A stretch of DNA of 64,000 nt from contig NZ_MAQA01000014.1 in assembly GCF_001692445.1 (NCBI RefSeq), positions 24,806-88,805 of the forward strand. The letters run 5' to 3'. The stretch is from Oerskovia enterophila. Lineage in GTDB: Bacteria > Actinomycetota > Actinomycetes > Actinomycetales > Cellulomonadaceae. Below the pieces are notes generated by a model. It made no database searches and was not told the origin of the DNA. It saw only the letters and a program-made list of their open reading frames with translations. A program made the position numbers and the translations under genes. How positions within the stretch are numbered: the stretch's first letter is position 1; every line of letters starts with the position of its first letter. Shown here piece after piece: positions 58,301-64,000 of this stretch.

Positions 58301-59172
58301 CGGTTTCCTCCGGGAGTCGTGACGATGGTTGCCGGGGTGCTGGCCTGCGCGGGGGCACTGCTGCGAGGCGCGCTGAACCAGACGGTCCGGACGAAGAAGA
58401 ACAGCGTGGGGACGAGGTAGAGCCACCAGGCGGCGAGCTCGAGCCAGGTGGTCGCGGGGGAGAAGTTGAAGACGCCCTTGAGGACCGTGCCGTACCAGCT
58501 CGAGGGCGGGATCTGCGCACTGACGTCGAACGCCAGGTTGTGCAGCCCGGGCAGGATGCCGGCCTCCTGGAGGTCGTGCACGCCGTAGGAGAGGACTCCT
58601 GCGGCGACGACGATCAGGAACAGGCCGGTCCAGGCGAAGAAGACGCGCAGGTTGAGCTTGACGGCACCCTTGTAGACGGCCCAGCCGAGCAGGACGGCCA
58701 CGGCCAGCCCGAGCACGGCTCCGAGCAGCGGCTTGGTCGTGGTGCCCGTGGCCTGGGCGCCGGCCCACAGGAAGAGCGCGGTCTCGAGGCCCTCGCGCCC
58801 GACGGCGAGCAGCGCCATGACGACCACGGCCCACTTCCCGGCCGCCACGGCGTCGTCGAGCTTGTGCTGCAGGTCGGTCTTGAGGTGCCGGGCGGTCTTG
58901 CCCATCCAGAAGATCATCCACGTGATGAGTCCGACCGCGACGATCGACAGCGTGCCGCCGATGGCCTCCTGGGCCTCGAACGTCAGCCCCTGCGGCCCGT
59001 ACGTCAGGGCCGCGCCGAAGCCGATCGAGACGGCCACGGCGATGCCGACCCCGAGCCAGAGGTACGGGAGCAGGTCGCGCCGACCGGTCTTGACCAGGTA
59101 GGCGACGAGGATGCTGACGACGAGCGCGGCCTCGAGGCCTTCACGCAGGCCGATGAGGAAGTTGGCGAACAC
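58297..59172 (-). CDS. efeU: EfeU/FTR1 iron permease
   Basis: Seven-helix membrane permease of the oxidase-dependent Fe transporter family, 291 residues. Both conserved REGLE motifs are present (REGLEAALVVSILVAYL near residue 10 and REGLETALFLWAGAQ near 125), whose glutamates bind Fe(III). First gene of efeUOB. The 106-bp leader contains the IdeR-like box. Confidence 0.94.
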   Translation of the reverse strand: MFANFLIGLREGLEAALVVSILVAYLVKTGRRDLLPYLWLGVGIAVAVSIGFGAALTYGPQGLTFEAQEAIGGTLSIVAVGLITWMIFWMGKTARHLKTDLQHKLDDAVAAGKWAVVVMALLAVGREGLETALFLWAGAQATGTTTKPLLGAVLGLAVAVLLGWAVYKGAVKLNLRVFFAWTGLFLIVVAAGVLSYGVHDLQEAGILPGLHNLAFDVSAQIPPSSWYGTVLKGVFNFSPATTWLELAAWWLYLVPTLFFFVRTVWFSAPRSSAPAQASTPATIVTTPGGNR

Positions 59173-59278
59173 GGGAGTCCTTCGACGGGTCGCGGGGCGG
59201 GGGAGCCCGGGAGCCGGAGGCCGGGGCGGCCGGTGGTCGCAGCGGTGGGGCCCGGCCGACTTGGGACTCGCGTCCTAG

Positions 59279-59297
59279 TTTGGTAAGGCTTGCCTTC
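59279..59297. promoter_or_regulatory. IdeR/DtxR-like iron box before efeUOB
   Basis: TTTGGTAAGGCTTGCCTTC matches 15 of 19 positions of the DtxR/IdeR consensus, with a perfect core AAGGC-TT-GCCTT. It lies over the probable minus-strand -10 region, fitting iron repression. The rest of 59173-59400 shows nothing else clear. Confidence 0.7.
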
Positions 59298-59399
59298 CTC
59301 CGCGAGAACAGTACTCCCGTCGCCCGGGTGCGGGAACCGGAGTCCGCGTGACCTGTCCCACACCACCCTGGATCCTCTCCCTGGCCGCAGCGGCGCACT

Positions 59400-59419
59400 C
59401 TTGGTACACTGGTACCAAG
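59400..59419. promoter_or_regulatory. Operator-like palindrome over the SMR-pair promoter
   Basis: CTTGGTAC and GTACCAAG are perfect arms around ACTG, and the sequence TACACT inside it (59405-59410) reads as a -10. A TetR-type repressor is plausible, but no regulator gene is next to it. Confidence 0.55.
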
Positions 59420-59494
59420 TTCCTCCGACGAGGAACGCGCGGACGAGGGAGCAGTACCCGCACGGACAAGACTGACTCAGAGGGGTTACTTGTC

Positions 59495-59809
59495 ATGGCT
59501 TGGGTTGTCCTCGTCCTCTCCGGGATGCTGGAGGCCGTCTGGGCGACGGCGCTGTCCGCATCGGAGAACTTCACGCGCAAGCGACCGACGGTCGTCTTCG
59601 CCCTGTCCCTGACGCTGAGCATGGTCGGTCTCGCCTGGGCGATGACCTCGCTGCCCACGGGTACGGCCTACGCGGTGTGGGTCGGCATCGGCGCCACGCT
59701 CACGGTCGTCTGGGGATTCTTCACCGGCGCCGAGCGGTTCACCTGGCTGCGCGGGCTGCTCCTGGTCCTGCTCGTCGGTTCCGTGGTCGGCCTCAAGGTG
59801 GTGAGCTGA
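59495..59809 (+). CDS. Small multidrug resistance protein, Gdx/SugE-like, subunit 1
   Basis: A 104-residue, four-helix exporter subunit of the SMR family, with the essential Glu13 and Trp16 (LSGMLEAVWATAL) and the LPTGTAYAVWVGIG motif of the guanidinium-exporter (Gdx/SugE) branch. ATG 59495 is chosen; the longer frame from 59348 runs through the operator. It is 1 bp from the second SMR gene, so a heterodimer is likely. Confidence 0.88.
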   Translation: MAWVVLVLSGMLEAVWATALSASENFTRKRPTVVFALSLTLSMVGLAWAMTSLPTGTAYAVWVGIGATLTVVWGFFTGAERFTWLRGLLLVLLVGSVVGLKVVS

Positions 59810-59810
59810 C

Positions 59811-60191
59811 ATGCCGTGGATCGTCCTGCTCGTCAGCGCCGTCTTCGAGGCCGTCTGGGCCACGGCCCTGGGCCAGTCCGACGGCTTCTCGAACCTCGTC
59901 CCGTCGATCGTCTTCTTCGTCGCGCTCGCCGTCAGCATGGGTGGGCTCGGCTGGGCCGTCAAGCACATCCCGATCGGCACCGCCTATGCGGTGTGGGTCG
60001 GCATCGGTGCGGCCCTGACCGTGTCCTACGCGATCCTGACGGGCGACGAGTCCGCCTCCGTCGGCAAGGTCGTCTTCATCGCGGGCATCATCGCCGCGGT
60101 CGTGGGGCTCAAGCTCGTCCCGCACGGACCCGCGAAGGAGCCCGCGCCCACCGAGGTCGAGAGCGCCCCGGCGGACGGACCGGAGCACTAG
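59811..60191 (+). CDS. Small multidrug resistance protein, Gdx/SugE-like, subunit 2
   Basis: A 126-residue partner with Glu13/Trp16 (VSAVFEAVWATAL), IPIGTAYAVWVGIG, four helices and a 20-residue charged C-terminal tail absent from subunit 1. Paired SMR genes commonly make obligate hetero-oligomers. Substrate (guanidinium or quaternary ammonium) is not decided; I found no guanidine riboswitch. Confidence 0.88.
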   Translation: MPWIVLLVSAVFEAVWATALGQSDGFSNLVPSIVFFVALAVSMGGLGWAVKHIPIGTAYAVWVGIGAALTVSYAILTGDESASVGKVVFIAGIIAAVVGLKLVPHGPAKEPAPTEVESAPADGPEH

Positions 60192-60239
60192 CGCCACGGG
60201 CCGTTCGCGCACCAGGGCCTCGCGTGGCGGCCGACGTTG

Positions 60240-60782
60240 TCAGGCGACCTCGGCGAATCGCCCCACGAGCTCGGGCCACGCGTCCCGGAACGCGTCCAGC
60301 AGGGGGAGCGAGGTGACGTCCTCGACCGCGACCCACGCGATCTCGAGGCTCTCGGCGTCGGTCGCTCGTGCCTCGAGGTGCGCACCCGGCACGACCTCCG
60401 CGAGCACCGTCGTGTATCGCCACGGCCCGTGGTCCAGGACCCGGTCGCCGACGATCGTCACGAGTGCGGGGTCCACGCCGGCCTCCTCGTGCGCCTCGCG
60501 CAGCGCGCCCTGCTCGGGCGTCTCGTCGGGGTGGATCGCACCACCGGGCACGCCCCACGTGCCGCCCTGGTCGCTCCAGGTCGCCCGGTGCTGCAGCAGG
60601 ACGTGGCTCACGCGCCCGTCCTCGCCCCGGCGCGCGACGAGCAGGCCCGCGGCTCCCGCGAGCCCCCAGTGCCGCCTGCCGCACGTGCACTCGACCCAGC
60701 CGTCCCCGGGCTGGAGGTGGCGGGGAGCGCGGGGCGCGTCGGTCGTGGGGCTCGGAGGCGTGGGCTCGGTCGGGATCGTCAC
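60240..60782 (-). CDS. NUDIX hydrolase
   Basis: A 180-residue hydrolase of nucleoside diphosphates linked to X. The Nudix box is complete: GGAIHPDETPEQGALREAHE followed by EAG. A preceding short segment WVECTCGRRHWG (C-x-C...H) is a possible metal-binding head found in some actinobacterial NUDIX proteins. GTG 60782 is selected because CAGGGT stands 6 nt upstream; the frame from 60929 is not needed. Substrate unknown. Confidence 0.87.
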   Translation of the reverse strand: MTIPTEPTPPSPTTDAPRAPRHLQPGDGWVECTCGRRHWGLAGAAGLLVARRGEDGRVSHVLLQHRATWSDQGGTWGVPGGAIHPDETPEQGALREAHEEAGVDPALVTIVGDRVLDHGPWRYTTVLAEVVPGAHLEARATDAESLEIAWVAVEDVTSLPLLDAFRDAWPELVGRFAEVA

Positions 60783-60788
60783 GGTCCC

Positions 60789-60794
60789 ACCCTG
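60789..60794 (-). promoter_or_regulatory. -10 hexamer of the NUDIX gene
   Basis: CAGGGT on the minus strand, 6 nt before GTG 60782. The 20 bases through the start differ by one base from those before benE. Confidence 0.5.
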
Positions 60795-60798
60795 CCAT

Positions 60799-60814
60799 CC
60801 GGCGGGCCCGCCGG
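60799..60814. repeat. 16-bp perfect palindrome in the NUDIX promoter
   Basis: CCGGCGGGCCCGCCGG, 4 bp upstream of the -10. It may be an operator or only a GC-rich coincidence. Confidence 0.35.
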
Positions 60815-60890
60815 GACAGCGCCCGGCCGCGGTGACCACGTCGTGGACAGCAGCCCCGCACGGGCGAGGTGCGACGAGAACGGAGGCTCC

Positions 60891-60924
60891 GCCGTCGGGC
60901 AGGAGGAAGGACCGGCCCGACGGC
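60891..60924 (-). terminator. benE terminator
   Basis: 10-bp perfect stem (GCCGTCGGGC 60891-60900 with 60915-60924), 14-nt loop, 22 nt past the benE stop. Confidence 0.7.
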
Positions 60925-60945
60925 GCCACGCGGCCCGGGCGGCCC

Positions 60946-62247
60946 TCACGCCGCGCGGCGACGCCTGCCGACCGTGAGGACCCCGTAGGTGACGAGCCCG
61001 ACGACGACTCCCCAGAACGCCGACCCGACGTGGGCGACCACGATCCCCGAGGTGGTGACGACGAGCGTCAGCACGGCCGCCTCGAGTGCCGCAGGAGAGG
61101 GGCTCGCGCCGGGCGTCGAGGCCGCGGGGGCGAAGGTCCCCGCGAGGGCACCCGTGAGCGCACCGACGAGCGCGACGCCCGCGACGGTCGTGACCAGGGC
61201 CGTCGGCACGGCGTGGAACAGGCCGACCAGGCTCCCCGCGAACGTCCCCACGACCAGGTATCCCACGCCGCACGCGACCCCCGCGACGTAGCGGCGCGTG
61301 CGGTCCTCGTGGGCCTCCGGGCCCGTGCAGATACCCGCGGTGATCGCGGCCAGGTTGATGCCGTGCGCACCGAACGGTGCGAGGAAGGCCCAGGCCGCCG
61401 CGGTCCCGCCGACCAGCAGCCGGCTGTTCGGGCGGTATCCGCTCGCGCGCAGCATCTCCAGGCCCGGGCCGTTCTGGGCGCTCAGCGTCACGAGCAGGAG
61501 CGGGACGGAGATCCCGACGACCGCGCCCAGGTCGAGCGTCGGGGTGGTCCACTCGGGGACGGCCAGGGCGAGCGCGGTCGTCGGACGCGAGACGTCGCCC
61601 GCGACGAGCGCCGCCACGACCCCGGCGAGCAGCGCCGCCAGGACGGCGTAGCGCGGCGCGAGGCGACGCACCACGACGAACGCGACCGCGACGCTCGCCC
61701 CGATCGCGGGCGAGCCGACCGCGCTCACGACCGCCCCCAGGACGAACGGGAGCAGGACCCCCGCGAGCAGCGCCGAGAGGATCTGGGGCGGGACCGCCGC
61801 CAGGAGCCGTCCGAACACCCCGCTCGCGCCGAGCGCGAGCGCTGCCACGGCCGCGACGAGATAGGCGCCCACGACGTCGGAGAACGCGAAGTCGCCCAGC
61901 GTGCCGAGCAGCAGGGCGGCGCCGGGCGTCGACCATGCCGTGATGACGGGCTGACGCGTCAGCAGGCTCAGGACCACGCCCGTCAGTCCGCTGCCGATCG
62001 AGACGGCCCACAGCCAGGAGGTCGTCTGGGCCGTCGTGAGCCCGCCGTCGTGCGCGGCCTGCAGGATGATGAGCGACGGTCCGGCGAACGAGACCATGAC
62101 CGCGACCAGGCCCGCGACCACGGCCGAGACCGACGAGGCGCGCACCAGGCCGGGGGAGGGTACGGGGCCCGTGAGCAGGTCGACCGTCCGGGCAGGGGCG
62201 GCGCGGGGGCTCCCGGCGGGGAGCGGTGCGGGCGGTTCGGACGTCAC
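60946..62247 (-). CDS. benE: BenE-family benzoate/H+ symporter
   Basis: A 433-residue inner-membrane transporter with about 12 hydrophobic segments and family motifs QPVITAWSTPGAALL, AFLAPFGAHGINLAAITA and TGPEAHEDRTRRY. The benzoate substrate is by family only; no benzoate ring-cleavage genes are in the window, so another substrate is possible. GTG 62247 follows CAGGGT by 6 nt. Confidence 0.88.
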   Translation of the reverse strand: MTSEPPAPLPAGSPRAAPARTVDLLTGPVPSPGLVRASSVSAVVAGLVAVMVSFAGPSLIILQAAHDGGLTTAQTTSWLWAVSIGSGLTGVVLSLLTRQPVITAWSTPGAALLLGTLGDFAFSDVVGAYLVAAVAALALGASGVFGRLLAAVPPQILSALLAGVLLPFVLGAVVSAVGSPAIGASVAVAFVVVRRLAPRYAVLAALLAGVVAALVAGDVSRPTTALALAVPEWTTPTLDLGAVVGISVPLLLVTLSAQNGPGLEMLRASGYRPNSRLLVGGTAAAWAFLAPFGAHGINLAAITAGICTGPEAHEDRTRRYVAGVACGVGYLVVGTFAGSLVGLFHAVPTALVTTVAGVALVGALTGALAGTFAPAASTPGASPSPAALEAAVLTLVVTTSGIVVAHVGSAFWGVVVGLVTYGVLTVGRRRRAA

Positions 62248-62253
62248 GGGCCC

Positions 62254-62259
62254 ACCCTG
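62254..62259 (-). promoter_or_regulatory. -10 hexamer of benE
   Basis: CAGGGT on the minus strand, 6 nt before GTG 62247. Confidence 0.5.
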
Positions 62260-62407
62260 CCACCACGACGGTGCCGCGAGCGGGAACCGGGCGGAGAGAC
62301 GGCCGTGCCGACTCCGGGGGGCGGTCCGGGACAGCGGGCGGGCCGGACGACTCGACTGCGGGCGGACGACGGGCTCGAATTCGGTGGACGCACGGTCCTG
62401 CGCCCCG

Positions 62408-62413
62408 CACCAT
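62408..62413 (+). promoter_or_regulatory. -10 hexamer of the MFS gene
   Basis: CACCAT, 6 nt before GTG 62420, the weakest member of the series. Confidence 0.4.
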
Positions 62414-62419
62414 GGACGG

Positions 62420-63856
62420 GTGAGTCATCCCGAGCCGAACATCGTGTCCGACCCGACCGCAGAGGATGCCTCGACAGGCGCCGACGCCAGTCCCTCCTCC
62501 CTCGCCGAGCCCGCCGATCCTGCGGCCGCTCCCTACGGTCCCGCGGGCCAGCCAGAGCCCGCAGACCAGGCTGACCCCGCCAGCCCGTCCGGCCCGCCGC
62601 CGACCGACGACGAGGCCGACAAGCCGCGCTGGCGTCGCGACGCCACGATCTTCCTGGGCGGGCAGACCGTCTCGCTGTTCGGGTCGATGCTCGTGCAGTA
62701 CGCGATCATGTGGCACCTGACGCTCGAGACCAAGTCCGGGTCGGTCCTGGCGCTCGCGACCGTCTTCGGGTTCCTGCCCCAGGCGGTCGTGTCGATCTTC
62801 GGCGGGGTCTGGGCGGACCGGCTCAACCGCAAGTTCCTGATCATCGCGGCCGACGCCTCGATCGCGGTCACGACCCTCGCCCTCGCGCTGCTCATGCTCT
62901 CGGGCAGCGACGACCTGTGGTTCATCTACGCCGCGCTCGCGATCCGCTCGGTCGGTGCCGGGATCCAGATGCCCGCGGTGTCCTCGCTCCTCCCGCAGCT
63001 CGTCCCGGTGAGCAAGCTCATGCGGGTCAACGGCATCAACGGGTCGATCCAGTCGGCCATGACGCTGCTCGCCCCCGCGGTCGCGGCGGGCGTCTACGCG
63101 AGCGCCTCGATCGTCGCGATCTTCTTCGTCGACGTCGTCACGGCCGTGATCGGGATCGGCCTCCTGGCGCTGATCCCCGTGACCAAGGTGCTGCGCGCCG
63201 ACCTGGCGGCGGGCGAGAAGGTCGGGTACTTCGACGACCTCGTGGGCGGCCTGCGCTACCTGCGCGGCCACACCTTCGTGCGCTGGGTCCTGGGCCTCTA
63301 CGCGATCGTGTTCCTGCTGATCGTGGCCCCGTCCTATCTCACGCCGCTCATGGTCGTGCGGACGTTCGGCGAGGAGGTCTGGAAGCTCACGGCCAACGAG
63401 CTCGCGTTCTCGTTCGGCGCGATCGTCGGCGGCGTGCTGCTCGCCACCTGGGGCGGGCTCAAGAACCGGGTCGCGATGATCGTGGGCGCGACGTTCGTGT
63501 TCGGCGTGCTCTCGGTCGGTCTGGGCCTGTCGACGAACATGTGGGTCTTCTTCACGTTCATGTTCCTCCTCGGCGTCGCCGTGCCCGCTTTCGCCACGAC
63601 CTCGATGACGGTCCTGCAGGAGACGGTCGAACCCGACCGGCAGGGGCGTGTCTTCGGGTTCGTCGGCATCGTGATGGCGCTCGCGATGCCGCTCGGCATG
63701 CTGATCTTCGGCCCGCTCGCGGACCGGTACTCGGTCGAGTCGCTCCTGATCGTGTCGGGCGCGCTCATGTTCGTCGTGATCGCGGTCGCGACCCTGCTTC
63801 CCTCGGGGCGCCGGGCCATGCGTGCGGCGGACGAGCACACCTCGACCACGGTCTGA
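62420..63856 (+). CDS. MFS exporter
   Basis: A 478-residue major facilitator with about 12 helices starting near residue 78 (ATIFLGGQTVSLFGSMLVQY). Its closest type by eye is the EntS/macrolide-efflux-like group (VWADRLNRKFLI loop between helices 2 and 3, RVFGFVGIVMALAMPLG in the C half). The first 75 residues are Pro/Ala/Glu/Asp-rich and disordered. Direction of transport and substrate are unknown; with iron genes 3-6 kb away a siderophore exporter is conceivable but not shown. Confidence 0.87.
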   Translation: MSHPEPNIVSDPTAEDASTGADASPSSLAEPADPAAAPYGPAGQPEPADQADPASPSGPPPTDDEADKPRWRRDATIFLGGQTVSLFGSMLVQYAIMWHLTLETKSGSVLALATVFGFLPQAVVSIFGGVWADRLNRKFLIIAADASIAVTTLALALLMLSGSDDLWFIYAALAIRSVGAGIQMPAVSSLLPQLVPVSKLMRVNGINGSIQSAMTLLAPAVAAGVYASASIVAIFFVDVVTAVIGIGLLALIPVTKVLRADLAAGEKVGYFDDLVGGLRYLRGHTFVRWVLGLYAIVFLLIVAPSYLTPLMVVRTFGEEVWKLTANELAFSFGAIVGGVLLATWGGLKNRVAMIVGATFVFGVLSVGLGLSTNMWVFFTFMFLLGVAVPAFATTSMTVLQETVEPDRQGRVFGFVGIVMALAMPLGMLIFGPLADRYSVESLLIVSGALMFVVIAVATLLPSGRRAMRAADEHTSTTV

Positions 63857-63858
63857 CC

Positions 63859-64000
63859 GCCAGACGCCGGAGACGCCGACGCCCGCCGTCAGGCCCGTGA
63901 TGCGCCCCGCACGGTGCGCGACGAGAGGCTGCTCCATCTTCATGGCCTCGAGGACCACGATGAGGTCGCCCTCGGCGACCACGGCACCCTCGGCCACGGC
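63859..64000 (-). CDS. C-terminal biotinyl domain of a biotin-dependent carboxylase, 5' part outside window
   Basis: The minus strand reads EGDLIVVLEAMKMEQPL, the biotin-attachment motif, with the biotinyl Lys codon at 63940-63938, followed by VAHRAGRITGLTAGVG. This is the end of an acyl-CoA carboxylase biotin-carboxylase/BCCP subunit. The frame shows no stop where the domain should finish and runs on under the MFS gene. The 3' end given here is therefore only a guess, and a frameshift near 63870 is possible. Confidence 0.65.

Noticed and set aside
59420..59494. Guanidine (ykkC/mini-ykkC) riboswitch before the SMR pair
   Set aside because: ACGA sequences occur but without the required flanking complementary stems, and the ykkC core motifs are absent.
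60779..63997. 1072-residue open frame on the minus strand
   Set aside because: It is antisense to the MFS gene and out of frame with benE. It has Arg/Asp/His-rich composition with no fold, typical of GC-driven shadow frames. Only its first 40 residues (biotinyl motif) are real.

Overview
The window is a piece of a very GC-rich actinobacterial chromosome. Gene order and protein types point to the Micrococcales, most likely a Cellulomonas/Oerskovia/Promicromonospora relative; the family is inferred and was not tested. Evidence for an actinobacterium includes a SigE-RseA-HtrA-TatB stress locus, a DUF3117 protein, DapC beside a 7Fe ferredoxin, a FolP2-type protein, an LpdA flavoprotein, IdeR-like iron boxes and a likely F420-dependent enzyme. 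Several blocks repeat the gene order of Mycobacterium tuberculosis: fdxC-dapC, the LOG protein-folP2 pair, Rv1220c-sigE-rseA-htrA-tatB, trpS-yhjD, and the sdh/cdd/deoA/deoD/pmmB/lpdA neighbourhood. I saw no phage, insertion sequence, CRISPR array, rRNA or tRNA. It is core-type chromosome with catabolic operons.

Layout. 1-2671: phenylalanine and tyrosine branch (a degenerate PheA-like ACT protein, pheA, tyrA), all overlapping. 2851-6749: RidA-like protein, a small minus-strand protein, fdxA, dapC, citrate synthase. 6880-10092: a membrane-anchored lysozyme-like protein and the divergent dapD/dapE pair. 10135-15285: LOG protein, folP2, PIG-V-like membrane protein, DUF3117 protein, leucyl aminopeptidase. 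15410-20149: O-methyltransferase facing away from the sigE-rseA-htrA-tatB envelope-stress cluster. 20220-22899: trpS, a 2'-5' RNA ligase-like protein, YihY. 22988-26522: sdhCDAB on the minus strand. 26847-29444: manC and an M20 amidohydrolase.

29731-44581 is a nucleoside-use region: a BMP-type nucleoside ABC importer, cytidine deaminase, thymidine phosphorylase, adenosine deaminase, deoxyribose-phosphate aldolase, a 608-residue sugar-phosphate mutase and purine nucleoside phosphorylase. Two DUF202 proteins, a possible cysteine peptidase and an iron-regulated siderophore-interacting protein sit among them. 44701-48895: LpdA and a membrane-bound endonuclease/exonuclease/phosphatase-fold protein.

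49083-55664 is an operon for reductive pyrimidine breakdown (dihydropyrimidinase, beta-ureidopropionase, aminotransferase, CoA-acylating semialdehyde dehydrogenase). It lacks a dihydropyrimidine dehydrogenase gene but includes an LLM-class, probably F420-dependent, oxidoreductase. A perfect CRP/GlxR-type palindrome lies upstream. Read together with the nucleoside region, imported nucleosides could be split to bases and sugars, with sugars entering glycolysis and uracil becoming beta-alanine and acetyl-CoA, which meets citrate synthase and succinate dehydrogenase encoded in the same window.

55684-59172 is efeUOB ferrous-iron uptake with an IdeR-like box. 59495-60191 is a pair of small multidrug resistance proteins. 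60240-63856 holds a NUDIX hydrolase, a BenE transporter and an MFS transporter. The right edge cuts a biotinyl-domain gene.

Regulation visible in the DNA: about 17 starts are preceded by a -10-like hexamer exactly 6-7 nt upstream, the layout of leaderless mRNAs. There are two perfect and one near-perfect CRP/GlxR sites, two IdeR-like boxes, an ECF promoter before sigE, several operator-like palindromes and several strong terminator hairpins.
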